Positions 13,560 to 26,404 of a stretch of 64,000 bases of DNA are shown one piece after another. A program made the position numbers and the translations under genes. Source of the stretch: Adenanthera pavonina (Eukaryota > Streptophyta > Magnoliopsida > Fabales > Fabaceae). The stretch covers positions 24,650,001 to 24,714,000 of the forward strand of contig JAIVEN010000022.1 in NCBI GenBank assembly GCA_026686845.1, read 5' to 3'. The notes under the pieces are model-generated. The model made no database searches and had not been told where the DNA came from. It saw only the letters and a program-made list of their open reading frames with translations. Position 1 is the first letter of the stretch, and each line of letters opens with the position of its first letter.

Positions 13560-13900
13560 GACCAAACTAGATCGCCACGTGTCCAAACAAGACTTTATTT
13601 AATATCTCAATATTTTAATGAAACAAAAATTGTAATAGAAAACGAGTGTCCTTTCACATTCTCAGGCTCTTCATGGCCGTCCGATTAGTTTATAAGAAAA
13701 CATTGACCGTCAGATTACGCTATCTCATTTTCTCGAACTGATCACTTACCTAACTTTACCAATTTACCCCTCTCTACAAAATAATCCGCGAAAACCGAAC
13801 AAAGTTTTCCACGCCCAGCGATTTTGATACTTTTCAGATGCGAATCAAGACCATCCACGTGTCATATCTGATACTCCTCTACCTTAATACCCGTTAGATC
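13560..13900 (+). promoter_or_regulatory. Promoter of the Agenet gene with two G-boxes
   Basis: Two CACGTG cores, each extended to CCACGTGTC, lie at 13576-13581 and 13856-13861, upstream of the GC-richer leader. CCACGTGTC is a classical G-box/ABRE sequence bound by bZIP and bHLH factors, so light or abscisic-acid control is possible. The motifs are seen; the regulation is inferred. Confidence 0.5.
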
Positions 13901-15643
13901 CTCATTGTTTCCGAACAAACCCACTTTTTCTTTTTCGATCCTCTTCTCTGACGTTCATTTCCTCTGTGGTGGAAAAAAACAAAAATCGAAGTGCTTTTTC
14001 CTCAGCCAAGGAAGAAGAAGGACAGAAGAAGGAATTAGGAAAAAGAAAAAAAAAAAGAAAAAAGAAAGCTACTGTGAAAGTACCACACACTCTTTTTGCC
14101 TTCGTTTTCTCTGACTACTCTATCTCTTTAGACGTCGGAACCCTAATTCGATCCGCCGGGCCTCGAAGCAAACGGTAAGTATTTGGTGTTCGGTGAGGTT
14201 TAATTGGCGTTCTTGGGATCTTGTTACTGGGTTGTGTGTTTGTTGAGCAGAGAGAGGGTTGTAATTACTGACAGAAATTTTTTTAAGCAGTCGATGACTG
14301 AACGATTGGGTAAGAGCTGAGATCAAACGGGCTGGATTTCCTCGCCGGATGGAGGGAGGTAGCGTCTTTAGACTTACTTGTTCTGGTACTGTTCATGCCC
14401 AACTTTTATGAGATATAGGGTATTTTTTTTTATGTTATTTGGGCAAAGATATTGCTTCCTTTGCTTTGAAATGGTGAGTTTTAATTTAAATGGTTGCTTT
14501 TGCTTCCTTTGATCTGAAATGGTGTTTTGTCGAAAAATGTTCCTTTTCTTTTCACCTTTTCACTGGCTAATTGTTGGATTTTAAGGGGGTCTTTTGAAGG
14601 ATTATGATTGCTCGATACTCTGGGAAAATTGATGCTGTGTAATTTTGTCTCTACAAAAGGGTTTACTAAGTTTTGGTTAAACGTTTTTTTTTAATAATTT
14701 TTTTTTGAGTTTGCAAATACAAAACTGCTTGTTGTATTGTATTCATTATTGAAATAATGGTCACTTTATCCTGCGCTTCCGTTGTTTAGCGTATTATACT
14801 TATCAGAACAACATCCTGGATCACTAGACAACCTACACACCCAGGGCACTGCACTGGATTCCTTGCCTATTTCCAAAATGTGTCAATTGTGGATCAGATA
14901 TGTTTATCATCATGCTGGCAATATAGTAGCTTCTTGGGGCACCTGATTATATTTTCCTTCATTTGAGCTTTGTTAGGCAAGCATATTTGCAAGTGGCATT
15001 AGCATTTTGAAATATAGGGTAATGATCAAATGAAAAAACCTGCAAGTTGTCGACTTCTGGGACAGATATTATTTAGGTTTTATGTTTCCCTGACTTGTAT
15101 GGTGTGGTTATTTGTTGTGCAACTTTTAGTTTAAATTATTGCATTTTTGCACACCCGCATGTTTGTGTGTATGTACTATTTGTTTGCACGTGTGTGGTTG
15201 ATGGATGTATATGTATATATGATTGATCTAATGAATGTCTGTTACTGGGCATCTGTCTGCGCATGTGTGCCTTTCTATCTTCTTCTTCTTCCTTTAATTG
15301 TGAAAGGAATATTATCAAAGAGAAAAGAGAAGAAATACAGAAAGGGTAGACTATAAGATATCCTTTAAAATGACAAAAACAAAGGAAAGAAAAAGCCTTC
15401 AAAAAATGAGCCAGGGTTTTTAATTGCTCTGCATATCAGAAATAGGAATTCACTTGAAACGCCATGTGTTAAGCACTGAAGTGTGGCTCCACAACCCTAT
15501 CCTTTATCAACTGTAATAGAAAGGAGAGATGCCTTGAAGATGCAAGAATTCTTCTCCAATCTCAATCCTCTAGCATGTATCTCTCTTTCTTATCCCTTCT
15601 CATGTTCTAACTATCTTGTTTTTTCTTTTTCAGGGATACACCC
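13901..15643 (+). other. 5' leader of the Agenet gene with a long UTR intron
   Basis: A leader exon ends at 14174 before a GTAAGT donor. A TTTTTCAG acceptor at 15633 joins it to a 10-nt leader before the ATG at 15644. The ~1.46 kb UTR intron holds no coding frame. The leader contains AACCCTAATT near 14138 and a strongly purine-rich tract at about 14006-14070. Confidence 0.65.
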
Positions 15644-18600
15644 ATGGATTATGACGACAATGATTTTCAAAGCCAGAATCTTCATTTAGCTGGTGAAGGA
15701 AGCACAAAGTTTCCTCCAGTATTAAGGCCATATGCACTGCCCAAATTTGATTTTGATGAAAGCCTTCAAGGACAATTAAGATTTGATAATTTGGTTGAAA
15801 CTGAAGTTTTTCTTGGCATTGAAAGCAACGAAGATAACCAGTGGATTGACGCATTCTCTCGAGGGAGTAGTGGTATAGAATTCAGTACAACTGCAGCTGA
15901 ATCTTGTTCTATATCAAGGCATAACAATGTCTGGTCTGAGGCCACCTCCTCAGAATCTGTTGAAATGCTATTAAAATCTGTTGGGCAGGAGGAATTTATT
16001 CCTAGACAAGCTGTTATTCAGGAATCAGATGCCTGTAATGAACTGGCTTGCTTAGCAAAGCAAATGGAACCAAATCCTAAAGCTGATGATAAAAATGAAT
16101 CTCAAGGAGATGTTGCAGGCTTACAGCTATCTGATAATATTCATGAAGACAGGTCTGGATTGAAGGAAGATGAAAAGAGAGAGAAGTCTCAGGTTGGAGT
16201 TTCCCAGGCTCATGAAAATGACTTATCTTTTGATGGAAGTTCAGGCAATCTGGAACTAAGTGATATTTGCCAAAATATCAACCTGCCTCAGTCTGAGGGG
16301 ATTCATTTTACTGATAGAAAAAGTAACAACGAAAACCAACAAGAAATTGAAACTGCCAATGATGACTCATTGAATGACAAAATTCTAGGTGATTCATCTG
16401 CTTCTGGGGAACTGCAAACTAATATTACTACAGCACCCACGCAAAATATACCTTCTACTTCTGATTCATTAGGCATTCAAAACATGCAAAACCAAGTAGT
16501 TGGTATTAGTGGTGAGCAGCAAGGTTGTTTGACAACTCAATCTGATAGGCAAGATACAGAATCTTTCACATTTAATAACGATACTGATGTAGACACACAG
16601 GCTTTGGATGGAAAAACTGTTGGGAGTGATGCACATAATCTCGATTCAATATCTTCAGAAGAAGCTTTGAATGGTGGAAGTGTGGTTGAGGGCCTTGATC
16701 CTGGCATAACTAATGTAGATGACTCCTTAGGCATGGTACCAAGCAATGATTCTGACTTGCAGAAAGTTGACAGATGCAGTGAAGATATAGTTTATAAAAA
16801 TTCAAATCTGGACAGTGCAGGTGGAAATGCATTTAAAGATGCATTGATAGATGATCAGTCTGCACTAAATGCCCAGAACTCTCCAATGGTTGCCATTAAA
16901 GGCAATACTAGTTTTGAGGAAGTAATTGAGATAAATAATTCCAATTGTGGGATTTGTCCTGATCTCCAGCAGAGTGTGGATTCTGTTGAGAAGAAGACCC
17001 ATGGTGAGAGCACTTTTGTTGAGGAAAAGGAGTCACCGAACAAGGGTCACCAGTTGGATGTGGAGGTTTCTGTAAGCAAGGAAGAGGCACATGTCTTGAC
17101 TGTGGAGGACAACAAAATTCCTAGTATCAGTGAAGAACATGATGATAGTAAGGTAGAAGGTATTTCCTGTCTTAGTGTGGCTTCTTCAACGAAATCTTGC
17201 ATTTTGGGTGAATCAACTCAAATATGTGAGAACAGTGAAGTTGACAAGCTGAATGACAAAAAATTTCATCAAGATATGCCTGTTGATGACCAAGATTTTA
17301 CGAGGGCTCCTCTTGACTCTAGCCAAATGCATTGTGATGCTGATAAATTCCATCTTGCTGATAAGGGAGTTGGTTCGTCTTCTATTAGCCCTGGTAGTGT
17401 GGGAATTGGGGCATCAACTTCCTCTGTATTAGTGGACGTTACAGCTCTAGATAATTCAGGTATATTGTAATTTTATAATTTGAAATGGACCGTTAGTCTT
17501 TTATACCATAGAATCTACCTTTAAGCTGTCTTTGTTGTATTATCTTTCAGATTCAAAAGCTTTATTAGAAAAAGCTTCTTCAGCATCCTGTGGGACAGTG
17601 GATGTTCAACCTCCTTGCAATGTTTCCACTGATAAAGTTACAGATCAAAATGATGTCCAGAGGAAAACTTCTCGTGTTGACTCCAATCCTGTTGATGAGA
17701 AGGAAGACTCTGCAGCCAGAATTGCTGACGAAGCTGGCATATCTACCCCAATTGTATCTTCTGATCAGGGAACCATTCCTTGTCCTGTTATTGAAACTGA
17801 ACACCAACAATCTTGTGACACTTCTAGACAACTGCTATGTGAGACAGCTGACAATTGTATAAAGATTGTAGAGACTTGTCGCACTGAAAAAGTTAGTGAA
17901 CCTCAAAAAGCAATTAATGATAATCAGGAGTGTGCAAAAGAAATGAATGTCTCTCCATTGCTACATGGACTGGCAGCAAAACAGGATGTTGAAGTAAATC
18001 CTTCCTTGAAAACCTCAGGTGATTTAATAGTCTGTCCACTTTTGAGTTTCCCTTTGATATCTTACGTTATCATCTATTGTTGTGTTACTTATAGAACATG
18101 GAAAAGTTATTTCCGTTCTGCATAGTGCCAAATATGCAATTTTCTTTAGTTTCCTTAGAGTGATTTTATTAGAATATTCCAGACTAATTCATTTTTTTTA
18201 CTGCCTGTATGCAACAGAGCTTTGGCAACACTTCTTTTTTTTCCTTTAATGTTAGCTTATTATATGTATCATGTTTTAAAATAATATAAGCTTATAAACA
18301 CTGTCTTCTGTCTTCTGTCAAGAAAGGCATGTTGTGATTCTTTGAAGTGTCTTCTTGGTAATTTTTAAATGATGTACCTTTCTTCTCTCCTTTTGACTTA
18401 AGTTAGTGCTCTTGCGTTTAGTTGCTGATAACTTGACCGATACCCCACAAATTCTTGTTCCGCTGCTGATGTTAGGACCATGCTTCAGCTTTGTAAGCAC
18501 CTCGTGAGTCATGAGGCTTACCGTAATCTTGGTGAACTCTCGGGATTTAAATCACCCAAACTTCTTTCCACAAGAAAAGGAAAAAAATGAGTGCATGTGG

Positions 18601-21600
18601 GTCATTTTAATTGTTTTCTGAATGAAAAAGCAAATTATTGTGGTTTTCTTTTCTGGTGGAATACTTGGGCTGTTCTTTTTAAAATAGTGGTATGTGATCC
18701 ACTAGTTTGTTTCTTAGATGTTAGGCTAATTCTAATGAAGGATACCTTATTGTCCTCTGGTTTTATCATTAGGAGATTCTCATTGCACCTATAAGACTAT
18801 AACGAAGATCTAGGATAACGGAAGTTAATTCAGTATATATCAAAGTTAATTGATTGGATTATGGCACTTAACCATCTGGATACCAGTTTGATCCCCCTCG
18901 ACCAGAAGGTTAATTGATTGGATAGTACATGCCCTCATTATATGGGAATGTCTCCCTGATTGTGATGGTACTTGGGAGGGTGTTAAAGTTATTATAACAC
19001 AATTTTCCACCTTCCACCTTGAGGACAAGTTGAGATTTGCTGGGGAGGGAAATAATGGATCCTGTGGTAAGCAATTTTTACATGAGAAAAGGAAAGAAGG
19101 CCCAAGGGAAACATTAAATCGGGACAGGTTAATGAGAGGAGAAAGAAAAATAAGGCTCGCAGATATTGGGAGAGAGGTGACAGAGGAGGGGGAGAATAGA
19201 GAATTGTCTGAACTACCTGGTAGTGCTTTTTTTATTTTTTTTGGGTGGGGGGTGTGGGGGAGGAGAAGGTGGTGTAGGGTAGTATTTTTGTGGGGTTGGT
19301 CGGACTTTCTTAAGCAGATGTTGGGAGAGAACCTGGCCTCTTGAAAGCCAGGAGATGTTGTGCTCTGTCTTTTTCATTCTGTTTTCTAGCTCTGTAATTG
19401 AGCTCATGCTCACTACCTTTGTTTGAGGAGAAGTTGTAATTTGGTTTGTAAATAAAGTCAGAGTTGGAGAAGTTTTTTGTGATGTGCATCTTCTTCCTGT
19501 CTTAACCTTCATTCAAATGTTATCAGATCTTTTAATGGTGTTATTTTGCAGGCGACATATTATTTGCAAACCAAGGATCGGTATCTTCTGCACCTTTGCC
19601 TGACTCTCATGTTGAGTTGCATGAGACTGGAGGCTGTCCTGCCTGCCCTGTCAATAATACTTGCAGTACTTCTATTACAGTTGGAAGCTTTCCTCAAACT
19701 GAGAAGGATGTAAATCAAACTAAGGCTTCTAATCAGAATCCCCCTCCTTCTGAGTTCATCAATAAAGATGCAACAAAAATGTTATTGATTGATCATGACA
19801 TAAGGGGAAATGATTCATCTAAAGATGAGGAAAGCTTGACTTCTGAGTTCAATCCAGTGGCAGATTTGTCCAAAGATGATGCTGCAGATTTGACTGCAAA
19901 TGGTGTTGCGAAGAGCCAACCAGTTCCTACTGCTACAGCCAGCAAAGCATCGACAGTAAGTCTTTCAATTCATGATCCAAGTAAAAAGAAATTGTTATGC
20001 TCTATTTATTGTCAATGTTTGGCTGGCGACTTTAGCTCATAATCTCAACAATTATGTTACTGCATTTATGGTTCCTCCTGCTAGATGTAGGCAGTTAATT
20101 GATTTAGACAAGCAGATTACCTAGTGTATTTTGCTCTCCTCTTGTTAGGGTTTCCATAGCCTTTTATTCCCAAAAAAATGCCTGTGTGTGATCTGATTGA
20201 ATTTCCCCTATAATGTTCAAGGGGGCCATAGGAAAGATTTATTATGTGTAATGCATGGCCATATTCTGTATTCATCATACTGAGTGATCGCATAACTGAC
20301 TTTATTCTTTTTCCCCACCTCTTCCTTATTAAAGGTTATGGAGGTATGTCCATCTGGGTTAGATTCTTCGAAAACCAAAACTGCAGGAGATATTTCCCAT
20401 GGAAGTCCACAAGTATCTGATGCAAAGATAGTACGTAGTGTTTCTAAAAGTACACCACAGCGTAAAACTAGACGAACATCTAACAAGACTTTTGGAAAGG
20501 AACCTTCTAGAAAAGCAAGTCATGTGAAAGAAACACCTCCAGCAAGACAACCAGAAAGAGTGGATAAATCAAGTAATGCGAAGCTAAGCTCAACCCCTGG
20601 TTTCCAGCTGATGCAACCCAATGAGATGCTGCAGTATGGCCACTTAGATTCCAGCAGTGCAAAGCCGTTTGCTCTTCTAAATGCTTCAACATCTAGTCTT
20701 CCAGATTTGAACACCTCTGCATCTGCACCTGTGCTGTATCAACAGCCTTTCACAGATCTACAGCAAATACAATTGCGTGCACAGATCTTTGTTTATGGAG
20801 CCTTAATGTGAGTTCTAATGTTTGCCATATTTTATGCTATTTAATTGTAATGGAGCTACATGGATGTGATGTCCATATCTGCTTATAAATCAATGTGTTT
20901 TATCAAACATTCCCTATATTATAAAAAAATCCGACATACCCTTTCCCATTTAAATGAAAAATGGGACCACTCGTTCTGCTCTATTATTTGCCTTTCATTT
21001 ATGACTAGTATGCAGAACCTAATGCTTATACCATTTTCATTCCATCACTATGCTTTTCTTGTGATCGTTATAAATTGTTAGGCAGCTTGTTAATATTACC
21101 AATTAGAGAATGTTTTAAATTTTGTTAATGATCATCACCTGTGCCAATTATTTCCATAATTGATATTGCTGCAGTCAAGGCACAGCTCCTGATGAGGCTT
21201 ACATGATATCAGCATTCGGAGGACCAGGTTAGTTTATTTGTTTATCATGATCTCCGTGTGTGCGTGCTTCTGTTTAGAAGCAATTGATTCACTATAAGTT
21301 GTGTATCAGATGGTGGAAGAAGCCTTTGGGAGAATGCTTGGCGTGTGTGTGTAGAAAGGCAACATGGTCAAAAATCTCTAATCATGAACCCAGAAACTCC
21401 TGTCCAATCACGATCTGGTATATCTTGGAATTTTTAATTTGCTTTGTCTTTTCTTTGAATTGATTGGGTGTAACTCTTGAGAATCAGGATATGCAGGTCC
21501 TAAAGCCTCTGATTTGTCTAAGCAAGGTTCACATCAAGGTAAAGGCATCTCATCACCTCTTATTCGTTCCAGCAGCAAGGCTAGTCCAACAGTTGTAAAC

Positions 21601-24600
21601 CCATTAATACCTCTTTCATCTCCCCTCTGGAATCTACCAACACCATGTGATTCTCTGCAACCTGGTGCCCTCACAAGGGGACCTGTTTTGGATTATCCAC
21701 GGGTACTTTCTTCTTTGCATCCTTCTCAAACTCCGCCTCTGAGGAACTTTCTTGGACATAACACATCTTGGATATCCGAGGCACCTGTTCGTGGACCATG
21801 GATTGCATCTCCTGCTCCTGATACCAGTTCCCTCTTCTCTGCATCACCTGTTTCAGATTCAGTTAAATTGAATTCTGTTAAAGGATCCTCTCTGCCTCCT
21901 TCCAGTGCTATAAAAAGTGTTACACCAGGTCTCCCATCTTCCAGTGCAGCCTCACAGGGTATCTTTGTAGGGACTGCCCCTTTGCTTGATTCCAACAACG
22001 TGACAGTATCACCTGCACAGCATTCTTCAGATCCAAAGCCTAAGAAAAGAAAGAAGGTTATGGTATCTGAGGATCTTGGCCAGAAGGCTTTGCAAACGCA
22101 ATCTCAAGTAGAGCTGAATCCTGTTGTTAGTTCTCATATACCTACTTCTGTTGCCATAACAACCCCTGTTGGGAGTGTGCCCAAAGCTACTGTTGAAAAA
22201 TCTATTGTGTCTTTATCCTCTCTATCTCCTTCTGATCACCTCAAAAGTGATCGTAATATTGAGAAGAGGTTTCTGTCAGATGAGTCCCTTAATAAAGTGA
22301 AGGAGGCTGGGGTGCATGCCGAGGAAGCTGCTGCTCTTTCTGCAGCTGCTGTGAATCACAGCCTAGAGATATGGACCCAGCTGGATAAGCAGAAAAATTC
22401 TGGACTGGTGTCAGTTATTGAAGCAGAGTTAGCTTCTGCAGCAGTCACAGTTGCAGCAGCAGCTGCTGTTGCAAAAGCAGCAGCTGCAGCTGCAAGAGTT
22501 GCTTCAAATGCTGCATTGCAAGCAAAACTTATGGCTGAAGAAGCATTGGCCTCATCTAATTATGAGGGTACCTCCCAAAGTAATGGAATTTCTCATTCTG
22601 AGGTTAAAAACGTAGGAAAAGCTACCCCTGCATCCATATTGAAGGGTCCTAATGGAACCAATAGCTCTAGCTCTGTCATAGTTGCTGCTAAGGAGGCTGC
22701 TAGAAGGAGGGTGGAAGCTGCATCAGCAGCCACAAAACGAGCTGAAAATATGGATGCCATTGTGAAGGCTGCTGAGCTGGCAGCTGAAGCTGTATCACAA
22801 GCAGGAAAGATTGTTACTATGGGTGAGCCTCCGCATATAAGTGACTTAGTAGAAGCTGGTCCGCAGGGTTGCTGGGAAGTAGCTCATGAGTCTTGTCAGC
22901 AAGTTGGATTATCTAAAGGCATGATTAGATGTCCAGTAAACATTGACAAAGATGGAGACAACCCCACAATTTCTCATATGCTTAACAGAAAAATTTCATC
23001 TGATGGAGTGGGGATGAAGATTGCTGGAAGTGAGAAGTCACCTCGTCATAAGGTGTATAATGAGAGATCCGAGGATCATGGAAGATCCATGGATGGCATT
23101 TCTAAATCTGTTGACACTGTTGAAAGGATTTCAAGAGGACCGAGGGGCCACAATATTTCCGACTCCATCATTCCCATTGGTGTGGTTCCAGAATCTGAGA
23201 TTGAAATGCGGGATCCATCTTTCATTGTTGGGAATGGATCTGAAAAGCTGGAGAAGAACAACATCAAGGAGGGCTCATTTGTAGAGGTTATTTTTAGGAA
23301 TTTTTCTAATCTAGTTTATTTAATTGAATTTGATGATTAGGTCATACGTTTATATGCATTGTTCCCATTCCCAAAAAAAAAAAAAACTTCGGTGTTGCTC
23401 TTAGATTTTGTCTTTTTAAGTAGAAGCAATCTTGCAGGTTTTCAAAGATGGAGGAGAGGGATGTCAAGCTGCATGGTTCACAGCCAATGTTTTGAGTTTG
23501 AAGGATGGAAAAGCATATGTGGGCTACACTGTGCTTGTAGCTGATGGAGGTTAGTCAAACGTGCTTGTACTTCAACAAGAACGAAATACCTTATTCACTA
23601 CTTGACCACAAAACCGCATGACTTTTTCATTAAAAGTATTTGACTGTTTCTCCGAATTTTGATGGATTAGGGTTCATTGTGTTTAAGATTAAGATCATTG
23701 TTCTTCTAAAAAGGAACCTTGCAATGTAAAAATTACTATGTTAAACCATATAACTGACCTTTGCTTTTGTTGGGAAGTTATTTGTCATTGGTTTAATAAT
23801 TTGTTCCTAGTTGGGAACGGGAATGAGAATGTTATGTGCTTTGGATTTGAAAAAAGTTTTATATTTTCCTTGCCCCTTCTACATTGGTTATTACAGTGTG
23901 TTTTCATTCATTGCGAATAAGAAAACTTCTGCTTTATAGGTGCAGGGCCTTTGAAGGAATGGGTTGCACTAGAAAGTGAAGGAGACAAGCCACCCAGAAT
24001 ACGTATTGCCCGTCCTCTCGCTGGTTTTAGTTATGAAGGAATGAGGAAGAGACGTAGAGCAGCCACAAGAGATTATGCTTGGTCTGTTGGGGATAGAGTT
24101 GATGTATGGATGCAAGAAAGGTACACAATTATTTGCAGTTCAGTTTTAGTAGTCATTTGAAATTGACTGTTGATGGATTATGATTACAAGGCGGCTTGTT
24201 GAAACGTATAAGCAATGGTAATGAGATAGAAACTGATGGTAATATTGTACTGTAAGAGGCATTTCCTGTAAGAGTGCTAAAAAATTCTTCTGAGATTCCA
24301 CTTATTTGATGCTTGTTAATTGGGACATTGGAAAGTGATATGTGCATGTTCACAAAATTTCTATAAGGAAATGAATCTTCTATTTCATTTGTTGGATTCT
24401 AAGATTCATCATGCTCGAAAAAGGGAGTACTTGTTCATGATTATCTTAGCCACCCACCATTCTTAGGGTATTTGTCCTGATAACTCCTGGAACCTGTATC
24501 TTTTTAACTGCACTTATGCTCCCATTAGAGAAGTACCCCTTGAGAAAGATCTATCATCTACAGATGTAACACATCCTGATTTTACCTTTCTTTTTGTCTC

Positions 24601-26404
24601 ACACAACCTTCAAATCTTTCTACCTAAGGTTGAGTGGATCTTGTCTACGCCTATCTGGTTTCACAATTTCTTTCTCTTGTTGCAATCTCTTGTTACAATG
24701 CTGCTAATGTGTAATTCCTTTCATCATTTTAGGTCATATATGTCTTGCTGGTGTTATTATCTAAGATTTGGCAGTTTTTGTTGTCAGCTGGCAGGAAGGA
24801 ATTGTAAAGGAGAAGAACAAGAAAGATGAAATAACTGTCCACTTTCCTGGTACAGATATGAGTTGATTGAACTCTAATATGTAATGTGCTTACCAATTAT
24901 ACCACGTGCTTCTTGGAAATCTATAATTTGATTGATTCTCTGCAGCTCGTGGAGAAACAGCAGTTGTTAGAGCCTGGCAAGTTAGATCATCCCTATTTTG
25001 GAAGGATGGGAAATGGGTTGAATATTCCAGCTTGGGAGCAAATGTCAATCCCATCCATGAGGTATTTTGCTTACATCTTCCTATGGGCAATTGATCAATA
25101 ACTCGTTATTAATGCTTGCCTGTGCTGAGCTTTAGATTTTGCTTGCAGGGTGATACACCACGTGAAAAACGACCTAAGTTGGGTAGTCCTACAGTAGAGG
25201 TAAAAGGGAAGGAGGATAAGATAGTAAAGAGCATTGATAGTGTTGATCAGGCGAACCCCAATGAATTGAGATTGCTTGATTTGACAGAAAATGAGAAAGT
25301 TTTTAACATGGGTAAGAGTAGCAAGAATGAAATTAAAACTGATACACAAAGAGTGGCAAGAACAGGTCTTCAAAAAGAAGGATCGAGAGTGATTTTTGGT
25401 GTTCCAAAACCTGGGAAGAAGAGGAAATTTATGGAAGTTAGCAAACATTATGTTGCAGATAGGAGCGATAAGGTTAATGATGGAAATGATTCAGTTAAAC
25501 TTGCAAATTTCTTGATGCCTCAAGGTCCAGCATTTCGAGGATGGAAAAATAGTACCAAGAATGATACAAAGGAGAAACGAGGAGCCAATTCGAAGTCCAA
25601 AACTGGTGTCAAGTCTGGGAAGCCAAGTGTTCAGGGTAAAGCAATCCTGCCAAAAGACAATCCTTCAGCAAATGCCTTTTCTCTTCCCAATAATTTGACA
25701 GATCATACAGAAAAGATCAAGGACTCTGCCAGCTATCATAAGAATGCATCAGAGAGTGAAAACCAAGCGGACATGGCATCCTATACCACAACTGGTGGAG
25801 CAGCAGAGGGACCAATCTTGTACCCTTCGTTGGCCACTTCATCTGAAGCTCCTTCCTCTCAGAGGACAACAACATCAAGATCAAGTAAAGGAAAACTTGC
25901 ACCTGCTGGTGGAAAGTTGGGTAAGATTGAGGAGGAAAAACTGACGACTGACATTGCTGAGCCCCGTAGATCCAATCGCAGGATCCAACCAACATCAAGA
26001 GTAAGTATTTAACATCCATGCCGTTCTATTAATGAAATTAGTTTTTCCAGGTTGCATTTAAGAAATTGGTTCTCTCGTCTCATTATTCTGGATGTGTGAA
26101 AATGAGCCATTTTGTACTTTTTGCGCTGCTCAAGAAAATCAAGTCGGTGTATTTAATTTATTGTTGTCTTTTTCCTCTGTGCCTGATGTGATTGGCTTTG
26201 GGGTGGCAGCTATTGGAAGGGTTGCAAAGTTCTTTAATCATCTCTAAGATTCCTTCTGTTTCACATGACAAGGGTCACAAAAACCAGAATCGTAATGCTT
26301 CTAGGGGTGAGAATCCTTATTCAATTTCTGGTGATGGGTGGTGCTTTGGTCTTACATCATTATAGCTGACTGATTGGCTGTGAACAGGGAATAATCAAGG
26401 CTGA
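15644..26404 (+). CDS. Large tandem-Agenet protein, G2484-1 type (~2185 aa)
   Basis: Fourteen coding exons: 15644-17459, 17551-18018, 19552-19955, 20335-20807, 21175-21227, 21310-21417, 21488-23286, 23438-23549, 23940-24120, 24788-24849, 24946-25061, 25149-26000, 26210-26306 and 26388-26404. All are GT/AG with consistent phase; total 6558 nt with TGA. The N terminus MDYDDNDFQSQNLHLAGE and the order of parts match the plant G2484-1 protein (Arabidopsis At4g17330). Residues 1-1000 are acidic, Ser-rich and probably disordered. A conserved block near 1043-1090 contains LRAQIFVYGALMQGTAPDEA. A basic KPKKRKK signal lies near 1290 and an alanine-rich helix near 1420-1461. Two Agenet (Tudor-like) modules lie near 1702-1862, the second with a WQEG...VHFP core. 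Agenet domains belong to the Royal superfamily and often bind modified histones or nucleic-acid partners, so a nuclear chromatin role is inferred. No defect seen. Confidence 0.93.
18860..19515 (+). mobile_element. 3' end of a Ty3/gypsy retrotransposon inside an intron
   Basis: In the 1.5 kb second intron of the Agenet gene, frame 18931-19060 reads like the C-terminal tail of a Ty3/gypsy polyprotein: LP...GTWEGV, then QF..FHLEDKL, then GEGNN. This is the end of the chromodomain-like region. It is followed by a purine tract GGGGAGGGAAATAATG, as before a 3' LTR, and then GC-richer LTR-like sequence to about 19510. It lies in the same orientation as the host gene. The LTR end and target duplication were not established. 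Confidence 0.7.

Noticed and set aside
16537..17090. Minus-strand frames opposite the Agenet gene
   Set aside because: Shadows of the long plus-strand coding exon, with no independent features.
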